A stretch of DNA of 64,000 bases from Aegilops tauschii subsp. strangulata. Taxonomy: Eukaryota; Streptophyta; Magnoliopsida; Poales; Poaceae. The stretch spans positions 155,745,148 through 155,809,147 of the forward strand of contig NC_053040.3 in assembly GCF_002575655.3 (NCBI RefSeq), read 5' to 3'. Numbering within the stretch: the first letter of the stretch is position 1; each line of letters begins with the position of its first letter. Positions 45,771 to 55,755 of the stretch are shown one piece after another. The translations under genes and the position numbers were made by a program. The notes below the pieces were generated by a model. It was not told where the DNA came from. It saw only the letters and a program-made list of their open reading frames with translations, and searched no databases.

Positions 45771-47221
45771 GGACAAGGACTCCTCTTTTTTACCCACGCC
45801 TTCTTCTTCCCTGCCCATCCATCCTCGCGCACTTCGAGCTCGAGCGCCCAAGTTCGCATTTTCTCCGCAAAACCACTCCAAACATGTCCGGAGCGGGAGG
45901 CAAGTGGATGATCTCCTCTGTTACGAAGGAGAATGTTACGAAGCTCCGGGAAGCCGGATACCTGGCCGCAGACATCGCGCACCGGCTCCCAGATGCGGGG
46001 CCGATCGTCTCTACTCCAGAACCCCACGAGAGGGTTGTATTCCTCACCCACTTCGTCCGCGGGCCGGGATTTCCCCTCCACCCATTTGTCCGCGGGCTCA
46101 TGTTCTACTACGGGCTGGACTTCCATAATCTGGCCCCTAATTTCATCCTCAACATCTCGGCGTTTATCATCATGTGCGAGGCCTTCCTCCGCATCAAGCC
46201 CCACTTCAGCCTAAGACCTTCAACATTAAACCTAAGGTCGTGGTTGGCCAGCAAGCGGAGTGCGGAGGCGCCATGGTGGGAAAAATGCCCAATGTCACCT
46301 GGCTTGAAGGCTCCTATGTGGAGACCGTGAAGGGGTGGCAATCGGGGTGGTTCTACATCACCGAGTCACGCGACACCAACTGGGTGGCGGCCCCCGAATT
46401 TCGATCCGGCATCCCCATGCGGCTCACCTCCTGGAAAGAGAAGGGCCTATCCTGGGGTTCATCGGTGGAGCTGACCGGACTCCAGAACTGCGTAAAAAAC
46501 ATGATAAGCAAGAAAATCAAGTTTGTCAACATGGTCCAGGTCATGCTCTTGCGCCGGATCCTCCCGTGTCAAAGATGGGCATTCAATATGTGGGAGTTCG
46601 ACCCGGCTAAGCACCAGACGCTGCGAGAACTCTTCGACACGACGCACCAAGACATCTGGAAGGTGTTGTTCAAGTCCGCCGAGGTACCTCCTCCCCTTAC
46701 CGAGGATCGCGGACTCAGCGCAAAGCGCCTCGCCAATCCGTTAAGCTCCTTACATCTCATAAGATGTTCCTTTCCCCAGTATAATCATGTGAGGGATCTA
46801 AGCCTCCACGCCATTTAACAGGACTGGGTCGCGACAGCGGAGTGGATTGATTGTCCGGCCCCACTGCCCGAAGATCCAGCAAGGGCTCTCTTAATGGAGA
46901 TGCTGGTTCCGGCACCCTATGAGGCGCCGGAGAAGAAGGCCCAGAAGAAGGCCGCGGGGACCAGGAAAGGTCTTCGGCGCAAGGTTGTATCGGACTCATC
47001 GTCCGATAACACCGAGGCGCCCTCCTCCCACGAAAACGAGGAGGAGGAAGAGGAAAGTTCTCCCCCCCCCCCCCAGCCGGGGGAGACAAGAAAAGGAAGG
47101 CCGCCCCATCTGGGGAGGCCGAAGGGTCCAAGAAGGGAAGGACCCTCCTTCCGGACTGCTCCACAGCGGCCGCTTTCAGCGACGAGGAGTGGTTATCCAG
47201 GGACAAGCCCCTGGCGAAGTC

Positions 47222-47298
47222 GTAAGTATCCAGATACCATAATAGTTCTGGTATGTTCCGTTCTATTGCTTCTTATCATGCCAAACATGATCATACAG
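47222..47298 (+). other. Intron of antisense gene
   Basis: GTAAGTATCC donor, ATCATACAG acceptor; the join reads in frame as K-S-P-S-K-V-H-I-D. Confidence 0.65.
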
Positions 47299-47794
47299 TC
47301 CATCCAAAGTCCATATCGACGTATCCTCTTCGGATGAGTCTTTGGGCCAGTCGGAGATGAACAGCGATTCACTCCCGACCGCTTCCTCCCCCCGCCCTAC
47401 GGACGATGTTGAGGTGTTGTCTCAAAGGGCACTGAACCAAGGGGACATAGTTCCGGAGGCGCCCCAAGGCGACATTCCAGGCGCTGGGCGCATGGGGGGC
47501 AAGACTCCCACGGGCTCTAATGCCGGGGGCAGCAAGTTTAGCCCCCAGCCGAATACTGCGTCGAAACCTCCAGTGGTTCCGGATTCTGTCAGGTGATCCC
47601 TCGCCAAGAGGGGCAAGCCGTCTGTGCCGATGGCCTCTGTCCATCCACAGGCATCGGACAATTTGCTGGAAGCGCTTTGCGGCGCTTCCATTGACGAAGA
47701 GCACCGCACTATCATGAGTGCGGTGGTCAAGAAGGTTCGGTCCGCCAAAAGCGGACTGACTGAAGCCTGTGCGAGCCTCCTAACAGGCTTTGAG

Positions 47795-47937
47795 GTAAGT
47801 AATCAAATTATGAGAAAATGTTACAGCATAGACAGTAGCCCCTGATGCTCTGTTTGGTGTTCGCAAAGAAAGGCCGAACAGAGGATCAAATAATAATCAC
47901 ATGAGTCTAAGCAGAATATGTCTATGTGAATAAGCAG
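47795..47937 (+). other. Intron of antisense gene
   Basis: GAG|GTAAGTAATC donor, AATAAGCAG acceptor; in-frame join (G-F-E-A-S-L-L). Confidence 0.7.
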
Positions 47938-48052
47938 GCTTCGTTGCTGGCCGCTGCCGCTCGCACGGCGGAGGTCTCTGCACTGAAGCGGGACCTTGAG
48001 CGGTCCGAGGAAGAGCTCGGCCTTACCAAGAGGCAGCTCGAAGAGAACAAAG

Positions 48053-48147
48053 GTAAGTAATACCCCGTCTGTTTATTGATATAGAAAAATGAAAAATGGT
48101 TGTTAGATCATAGGATCGTCATGAATTTTGCTGGGCCACGATCGAAG
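48053..48147 (+). other. Intron of antisense gene
   Basis: AAAG|GTAAGTAA donor; GATCGAAG acceptor (weak, AAG) gives an in-frame join (N-K-V-A-A-L-K). Confidence 0.5.
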
Positions 48148-48405
48148 TGGCGGCCCTGAAGAAGGCGCCATCCAAGGCCGAAGACAAAGCGGCCAAGGAG
48201 CGCATCGAGCGCGAGAAGCAAGAGGCCCGAATCGGCGAGGTTCAGAAAGAGCTCCAGGATTTTGTTAAGAAGTACGAGTCCTTGGAGCGTGACTCTAAGA
48301 CGCAAGGGTCCGAGCTTGCGAAGGCCCTCGAGAACGCACAAAGTGCCAAGGCCGAAGCCCAAAAGGCCCTCCAGGAGATTGAGGCGATTAAGAAGATAGC
48401 AGCGG

Positions 48406-48478
48406 GTAAGGCATTCATTATGCAAAGCAAGCATGTGAAGGAAACTTTCCTTTTACTCCCGAATTCAGAGCTCTCCAG
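48406..48478 (+). other. Intron of antisense gene
   Basis: GCGG|GTAAGGC donor, AGCTCTCCAG acceptor, 73 nt; in-frame join (A-A-G-A-F-A-D-L). Confidence 0.65.
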
Positions 48479-48963
48479 GAGCGTTCGCAGATCTGCCCCG
48501 CAGCGTATCGGATGCCGCAGAGTTTTACCGGGCCGAGGAACGGAGCTTGACGGAGAAGTTGTTCTGGTCTCAGTATACTGGGACCGAACATCCGATGCCC
48601 TTAAGCGACCAGTTGAAGCAACTGGTCGAGCTTCACAAGGTGGCCGAACTGGCCATGAGGGGTCTCATAGTCCGGATGTGGCCTGGCGAGCCCCTGCCTG
48701 GCAGCTACTTCAGCCTGGTAAAGCGGCTTGTGAATGCATGCCCACGGTTTGAAGTCATAAAGCGGTCCGTCTGCATTGAAGGTGCGCGCAGGGCTTTTGC
48801 CCGGGCGAAAGTGCACTGGGCGAAGATGGACGCCGAAAAGCTGGTGAAGGAGGGGCCGCCGGAGGGCAAGGAGCATCGCCACCCCGAAAAGTATTATGAC
48901 AGTGTCCTGAAGGGTGCTCGCCTTGTGGCGGAGGAATGTGCTAAGGATGTAATATTTGAATGA

Positions 48964-50163
48964 ATGTACTCATGTGATCCTGTAAGATGAAAACGAGTTC
49001 ATGTGCGCTATATAGCGCTTGTTGATTTAAAATATTACCTTCTGTGTGGCCGTTTATAAAATCTGAGAGTTGGCTAGTCGTTGGCTTCTGCCCCCATGTA
49101 ACTAGTACTGATGTGTTCGGGATAAACCTGATCACTCTTTATCCCATTTTTGGGTCCTTCGAAGGAGGTGTTCCGCACAACGAACCAGGCAATTGGACTA
49201 TAAAGCTTTATCACTTCTCACTTAGCCATAGAAGTCTACAATTTTAAATTTTGGCGAAGCCCCTAGTATTCGGAAGGCCGAACTTGGGGTGCTATGTACG
49301 CCTTAATCGAACAAGGCCGATTCCTCGCCCGAAGCGGAAAAAATCTTTAAGGATTTGAGACCTCTCGAACAGCGACCAGCTCTCGCCTCATCATGATAGT
49401 CAGTTTTCGGCTTTCTCTACTGAGGTGCTTGTCCGGAAGAACCGGGACACAATCGCAGTAGTTCTCCCAGCGCTACCTTAGCCGATATAGTGGAACGTAA
49501 GGTACCAAAACATGGGAGCCGGGCAAACCCAACTATTGACCCAAGACATGATTCGGAGCTTATGCATATAATGCTATAAGTTCGGGGTGCCGCACTTTCG
49601 AAAGTGTTCGGACTTTTCTTGCCGTGTTATGGGGTACACTGAAGCCCCTGGCGCACTGGACGTATCAGAATGTACGGGTGCAATTTGTCATAAATAAGCA
49701 GACATGAAAAAAGATGAAGGAATGCAATAATGAGCTAATGATGTACATTGTTATTTGAATGATACGTCAAAGCGTATGCATACAGGTAGTGCAATAAGTA
49801 AAAAATAGGACTATTTGACATGTCCTATCCAAGGGCAAGCTGCGTGTGGGTATGCAAAACAGGTATAGCGATCGTTATCAGAGACCACCTGGGGATTCCC
49901 TTGTACGTCAAAGCTTCCTGCTTCCTTGGTGTTTCCTTCCCGTGACGGTTCCGATAATCAGACGATCGGAGGGGGCCTCCAGAGAATAGGGGCCTGAAAG
50001 GAAGAAAATGTTAAAGGTATATGGGTCCTGAAGCGGTTGAGCTGCATTGTGGGCCGTGCCATAGCCGTGCCTCCACCTATGCCCATGGTATCTTTAGTGC
50101 GTAATTATGTACGCGTGGCGCAAATTTCGCCGCTTGACTGGGACTAGGACGGAGGCCGAATTG
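48964..50163. other. Non-coding gap in place of RT/integrase
   Basis: 1.2 kb between the converging gag-protease and antisense genes. No RT, RNase H or integrase motif is visible on either strand. AAGCCCCT/CGGCCGAA-type words recur (about 49240-49640). Probably the junction of a large internal deletion plus 3' flank of the antisense gene. Confidence 0.6.
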
Positions 50164-53100
50164 CTAGGCGAGCTCTGAACGTGCCTGGCGATCCTGTTGC
50201 AGGGTACTCCGGACTCGCTTGAAGGTGTCCGGGGTCTTTTTCGCCGAATTGGCGGTTTGCCTCATAAGGCTGCTTTGCGCTTCCGCTGCGAGGGCCGCAG
50301 TGTGCTCCTCCGTGCGGAGCGAGCATTCTGTGTTTCCATTAACTGTTATAACCCCGTAAGGTCCTGGAATTTTGAGCTTGAGGTATGCATAATGCGGTAC
50401 CGCATTCAATCTGGCAAATGCGGTTCGCCCGAGCAGTGCATGATAGCCACTGCGGAGGGGGACGATATCTAAGATTAACTCCTCGCTTCGAAAGTTGTCC
50501 GGAGATCCGAGGACCACTTCCAGTATGATTTAGCCCGTGCAACAGGCCTCTACACCTGGTATGACACCTTTAAAGGTGGTTTTTGTGGGTTTGATCCTTG
50601 AGGGGTCTATACCCATTTTGCGCACTGTATCCTGATAGAGCAGGTTCAGGTTGATGCCACGGTCCATAAGGACTCGAGTGAGGTGAAATCCGTCAATGAT
50701 GGGGTCAAGGACCAATGCGGCAGAACCGCCATGACGGATACTGGTGGGGTGGTCCCTGCGATCGAAGGTGATCGGACAAGAAGACCATGGGTTGAACTTT
50801 GGGGCGACTGGCTCCATCGCATAGACGTCCCTCAGTGCACGCTTCTGTTCCCACTTGGGAATATGGGTTGCGTATATCATGTTCACCGTTTTCACTTGGG
50901 GAGGAAATTTCTTCTGTCTTCCTGTGTTCGGCGGCCGGGGCTCCTCCTCGTCGTCGCTATACAGCCCCTTTTCCTTGTTTTTGGCATTCATCTTGCCGGC
51001 CTGTTTGAACACCCAGCATTCTCTGTTGGTGTGCTTGGCTGGTTTATCGGGGATGCCGTGAATTTGACACGAGCGATCGAGTATGCGATCCAAACTGGAC
51101 GGGGGATTGCTTCTTTTGAACGGCTTTTTCTGCTGACCAGATTTAGAGCCACTGAATCCGGCATTAACTGTCGTGTCTTCGGCGTTGTCGCCGTTGTTGC
51201 GGCGCTTGTGTCTCTTGCGACGTGGCCTGCCGTTGCTATCTTTGGCATCTGAATTGCCAGGGTTTCTTGATGTGTTGTTGCTGCGAGCCAGCCAGCTGTC
51301 CTCGCCCGCACAAAAGCGGGTCATGAGTGTCGTGAGGGCTGCCATGGACTTCGGCTTCTCTTAGCTGAGGTGTCGGGCGAGCCATTCGTCGCGGATGTTA
51401 TGCTTAAATGCCGCTAAGGCCTCGGCATCCGGACAGTCGACAATTTGGTTCTTTTTAGTTAGGAACCGAGTCCAGAATTTCCTGGCTGATTCCCCCGGCT
51501 GTTGGGTTATGTGACTCAAGTCATCAGCATCCGGTGGTCGCACATAAGTGCCCTGGAAGTTGTCAAAGAATGCGTCTTCCAAATTCTCCCAACTGCCAAT
51601 GGAGTTTGTCGGCAAGCTATTCAGCCAATGCCGAGCCGGCCCTTTGAGTTTTAGTGGGAGGTACTTAATGGCATGTAGATCATCACCGCGGGCCGTGTGG
51701 ATGTGGAGGAGGAAATCTTCAATCCATACCGCGGGGTCTGTCGTACCATCGTATGATTCAATGTTCACGGGTTTAAAACCTTCTGGGAATTTGTGATCCA
51801 TTACTTCGTCAGTGAAGCATAGGGGGTGTGCGGCGCCTCTGTGCCGGGCTATGTCGCGACGCAGTTCATACGAGTCTTGTCTGTTGTATTCGGCCCTGCC
51901 GGATTTGCTTTTAGTATATCCGGCGTGACGGTCGTCATCACGCGTTGGGGCGCGCCCCCGTGATCCGTAGATCGATCTTGCCTATCCTGCTTTGTTTTCC
52001 AATACGTCTCACAGGTCCTGCGTGTTACCCCGGGCCTTGGTATTTTTGTTTAACTGGCGACAGGGTGCGGCCTGGAATTCGGCCTGACATGCCGCTTTGT
52101 CTCGGCCACGAGGTGGCCGGTCAGCCGCATCATACACTGGAAGCGTAGGCTTTAATGCTTCCTCCTCGAGTTGGGGGAGCAACCTGCGCTTTGGGTAACT
52201 TTTGGTTGGGCGCTCGAGTTCGTATTCCTCGGCCGCCAGGACCTCAGTCCATCTATCCGCTAGCAGATCTTGGTCAGCTTGAAGCTGTTGTTGCTTTTTC
52301 TTTAGGCTTTTTGCTGTGGCTATAAGCCGGCGCTTGAAGCGCTCCTGCTCGACGGGATCCTCAGGCACGATAAATTCTTCATCGCCGAGGCTCACCTCGT
52401 CTTCGGAGAGAGGCATGTAATGGTCATCCTCTGATTCTCCGTCTGCTGCCTGTTCCTTAGGGCTAGCTTGCCCATCCTCCCGCTCGAAGCCTGGCTGGAG
52501 GGGATTGTCTTCGTCTTCGGCACTATCCGCAGCGTTATTGTCTCTTGTGCCGGTATCGCTGCTTTTGCTATGGCGGGGCTTAGAGCGGCGCCGATGATGC
52601 CGGTGCTTAGATTGGTTCTCGAGGGGATTATCCTCCATTGCCTTATTGCCATCGCTTTCTTTGGGGGTGTCCACCATGTATATATCATATGATGAGGTGG
52701 TAGTCCAGCGCCCTGTGGGCGGTGGTTCCTGTTCTTCTCCTACATCATCGCCCATACCGTCGATGTCTTCGGAGCCGAAATCAAGCATGTCGGTTAAGTC
52801 ATCAACAGTGGCTATTAAGTGGGTGGTGGGTGGGGAACGAATTTCTTCGTCGTCTGCTTCCCACTCAAGCCGGACATAGTTTGGCCAAGGGCCTTCTGAC
52901 AAGGAGAGAGACCTTAATGAATTCAGCACGTCGCCCAGGGGCGAGTGCTAAAAGATATCCGCGGAGGAAAACTCCATAATCGGCGCCCAATCAGATTCGA
53001 TAGGCACGGATGCAGGCGGTTCGGAGCCCGTGGCCGGGGACGAATCCAAGGGTCCGGCAACACAGGTCTCGTAGGAGGTGAAGTCAGTATTTGGCTCTAT

Positions 53101-53478
53101 CGCTGCTGAGTGTGCGGCCTTCGTGGCGGGGTCCATCCACCTGTCCTCGGACGGCGCGATCTGCTCCAGATCGAGGGCCGGAGTTGCCACAGGTGTGATC
53201 TCCCGAACGCTGTCCGGCGGCAGAGCTAAGTCATGCTCGTCGTGACTGTGCGGCGCACCTGACACGGGCTCGAATCCGTCGAAGATCAAGTCTCCGCGGA
53301 TGTCGGCAGTATATTTTAAGTTTCCAAACCTGACCTGACGGCCAGGGGCGTAGCTCTCGATTTGCTCCAGATGGCCAAGCGAGTTGGCCCGTAGTGCGAA
53401 GCCGCCGAATACGAAGATCTGTCCAGGGAGAAAAACCTCACCCTAGATTGCATCGTTGCCGATGATCGAAGGAGCCAT
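50164..53478 (-). pseudogene. gag: Tat-type gag and protease, interrupted by stops only
   Basis: ATG 53478 (MAPSIIGNDAI). A single frame of about 1100 codons runs to 50164 with no frameshift but many nonsense codons: near 53443, 52948, 52009, 51970, 51361 and 50530. Seen in order: an acidic, charged N-terminal part (53280-52300), a coiled-coil-like KKKQQQLQADQDLLADRW (about 52290), retrotransposon gag core (NIESYDGTTDPAVWIEDFL, LKGPARHWLNSLP, WENLEDAFFDNFQGTY; 51760-51540), a basic stretch (RPRRKRHKRR), then protease-like LVLDPIIDGFHLTRVLMDRG and LRSGYHALLGRTAFARL. The expected protease DxGS is not intact. Nothing of RT follows. Confidence 0.85.
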
Positions 53479-53506
53479 CAAGCCTTACGGTGACGGCACA
53501 GTGGAA

Positions 53507-53524
53507 CTCTCAATGAAAGCACCA
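53507..53524 (-). promoter_or_regulatory. Primer-binding site (tRNA not assigned)
   Basis: In minus sense TGGTGCTTTCATTGAGAG begins one base after the 5' LTR. Position and TGG start fit a PBS; I could not assign the tRNA. Confidence 0.6.
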
Positions 53525-53525
53525 A

Positions 53526-53995
53526 TGTCGGTGTCAAAACCGGCGGATCTCGGGTAGAGGGTCCCGAACTGTGCGTCTAAGGCGGATGGTAACAGGAGGT
53601 GGGGGACACAATGTTTACCCAGGTTCGGGCCCTCTCGATGGAGGTAATACCCTACATCCTACTTGATATATCTTGATGATATGAGTATTACAAGAGTTGA
53701 TCTACCACGAGATCATAGAGGCTAAACCCTAGAAGCTAGCCTACAATTATGATTGTTGTTGTCCTACGGACTAAACCCTCCGGTTTATATAGACACCGGA
53801 GGGGGCTAGGGTTACACAGAGTCGGTTACAAGGGAGGAGATCTACATATCCGAATTGCCAAGCTTGCCTTCCACGCAAAGGAGAGTCCCATTCGGACACG
53901 GGACGAAATCTTCAATCTTGTATCTTCATAGTCCAACAGTCCGGCCAAAGTATATAGTCCGGCTGTCCGAGGACCCCTAATCCAGGACTCCCTCA
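53526..53995 (-). repeat. Tat-type 5' LTR (470 bp)
   Basis: Direct repeat of 44860-45330. Here the TATA lies in the loop of a perfect 9-bp inverted repeat (CCCTCCGGT/ACCGGAGGG, about 53773-53800). Confidence 0.9.
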
Positions 53996-54000
53996 GGGGG
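53996..54000. repeat. TSD GGGGG (right)
   Basis: Partner of 44855-44859; the chromovirus sequence resumes with TAGCCTGG. Confidence 0.85.
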
Positions 54001-55755
54001 TAGCCTGGAAGAGGTGCCAGTTGTGAGAGATTATCCAGATGTGTTTCCAGAGGAGTTGCCAGGTATGCCACCAGATAGAGATATTAAGTTTCTTATTGAT
54101 TTAATACCAGGCACTGGACCTATTGCAAAGAGACTGTATAGAATGCCTCCTCAAGAGTTGGAGGAATTGAAGAAGCAGATAAGAGAATTGCAGGCACAAG
54201 GATTTATTCGCCCAAGTTCATCACCTTGGGGAGCTCCAGTTTTGTTTGTGGAGAAGAAAGATGGGACCTTGAGGATGTGTGTTGATTATCGTTCTCTGAA
54301 TGAGGTAACCATTAAGGATAAGTATCCTTTGCCTATGATAAATGATCTGTTTGACCAGTTGGAGGGAGCTACTGTGTTTTCTAAGATTGGTCTTCGTTCT
54401 GGTTATCATCAATTGAAGATTCGTGAGCAAGATATTCCAAAGACTGCTTTTACTACGAGGTATGGGTTGTATGAATATACTGTTATGTCATTTGGAATGA
54501 CTAATGCTCACGCATACTTCATGAATATGATGAACAAGGTGTTTATGGAGTTCTTGGATAAATTTTTGGTTGTTTTCATTGATGATATATTGGTGTTCTC
54601 CAAGAATAAGCAAGAGCATGAGGTGCATCTGCGTTTGGTATTGGAGAAATTGAGGGAACATCAGTTGTATGCCAAGTTCAGCAAATGTGAGTTTTGGCTG
54701 GATGAGGTAGCTTTCCTTGGACATGTTGTGTCAGGTAATGGAGTTGCAGTTGATCCATCTAAGGTTGCTGCAGTTACAGAGTGGGAGACACCCACGACAG
54801 TTGGGGAGATTCGCAGCTTTTTGGGCCTTGCAGGTTATTACAGGAGGTTTATTGAGAACTTTTCCAAGATTGCAAAGCCTATGACTGAATTGTTGAAGAA
54901 GGAGAAGAAATTTGTTTGGACTGATGAATGTGAAGCCAACTTTCAAGAATTGAAGCAGTGTTTGGTTACAGCACCAGTCTTAACTCTACCGGATATACAT
55001 AAGGACTTCCAAGTATATTGTGATGCTTCTCGTCAAGGACTTGGGAGTGTTTTGATGCAGGAAGGTAAAGTTGTTTCATATGCTTCACGTCAGCTTAAGA
55101 ATCATGAGCATAATTATCCTACACATGATTTGGAGTTAGCCTCAGTTGTGCATGCATTGAAAACTTGGAGGCCATATCTTATTGGTAATCATTGTGATAT
55201 ATTTACTAATCATAAGAGCTTGAAGTATATTTTTACTCAGAAGGATTTGACCTCAGGCAGAGGAGATGGTTGGAGCTTATTAAGGATTATGATTTGAATG
55301 TGCAGTATCATCCTAGTAAGGCTAATGTTGTTGCTGATGCGTTGAGTCGTAGGAGCCATGCTAATGCAATTAATGTTGATAATATGCCACCCAAGTTATG
55401 TGAACAGTTCAGGAATCTCAGGTTGGAGATGGTTCCTAAGGGATATTTGGCAACACTTGAGGTAAAGCCTACTTTGCTTGACAGGATCAGAGAAGCTCAA
55501 AAGGGTGATAAGGAGATTGCTGAGATAAAAGAGAATATGGTTAAAGGTAAGGCAGAAGGTTTCCATGAGGATGAACATGGAGCCATATGGTTTGAGAAGC
55601 GTATTTGTGTACCTCAGGATGCAAATATCAGGAAGTTGATTCTTCAGGAGGCGCATGATTCACCTTATTCTATTCACCCAAGTAATACTAAGATCTATTT
55701 GGATTTGAGGGAAAGATTTTGGTGGCCTAGCCTGAAGAGGGAAATTGCTGGGTAT
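54001..55755 (+). pseudogene. pol: Chromovirus pol (RT, RNase H, integrase start), body 2, part 2
   Basis: Continues the frame cut at 44859. RT with [11 protein letters not shown], RNase H with [12 protein letters not shown] one-base deletion near 55250 (compare 35659-35665) shifts the frame; the second frame runs on through the integrase zinc region to the solo LTR at 55756. In RNase H a TDHKSLKY aspartate is N (TNHKSLKY, about 55206). Confidence 0.9.
55751..55755. repeat. TSD GGTAT (left) of solo chromovirus LTR
   Basis: Exact partner at 58514-58518. Confidence 0.88.

Larger units (their letters stand above)
45884..48963 (+). pseudogene. Antisense multi-exon gene of the Tat-type element (Transposase_28-like)
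   Basis: ATG 45884 (MSGAGGKWMISSVTKENV). The first part (GFPLHPFVRGLMFYYGLDF, IMCEAFLRIKPHF) is typical of the plant 'putative gypsy type transposon' family (Pfam Transposase_28). Next: a GWFYITE and LTSWKEKGLSW region, an acidic/Lys-rich linker, a coiled coil (about 47940-48400) and a C-terminal helical domain ending VAEECAKDVIFE with TGA 48961-48963. Four introns (47222-47298, 47795-47937, 48053-48147, 48406-48478) join exons in frame; a fifth may be 46684-46821. Breaks: frameshift near 46210, frame change at the C-run near 47063, TGA at 47594-47596. It runs opposite to gag. Its function is unknown. Confidence 0.78.
44860..53995 (-). mobile_element. Pol-less Tat-lineage gypsy element with antisense gene
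   Basis: LTRs at 44860-45330 and 53526-53995 with TSD GGGGG. Sense is minus: 5' LTR on the right, PBS, gag plus protease (53478-50164), a 1.2 kb non-coding gap where RT, RNase H and integrase should be, then a plus-strand (antisense) spliced gene and the 3' LTR on the left. I count about 22 substitutions in 470 aligned LTR bases by eye. The element lacks the enzymes for its own copying, so mobilisation would need another element. Confidence 0.85.

Noticed and set aside
50683..51252. 189-codon frame on the plus strand
   Set aside because: It lies exactly opposite the Tat-type gag-protease frame and shows no domain; a shadow.
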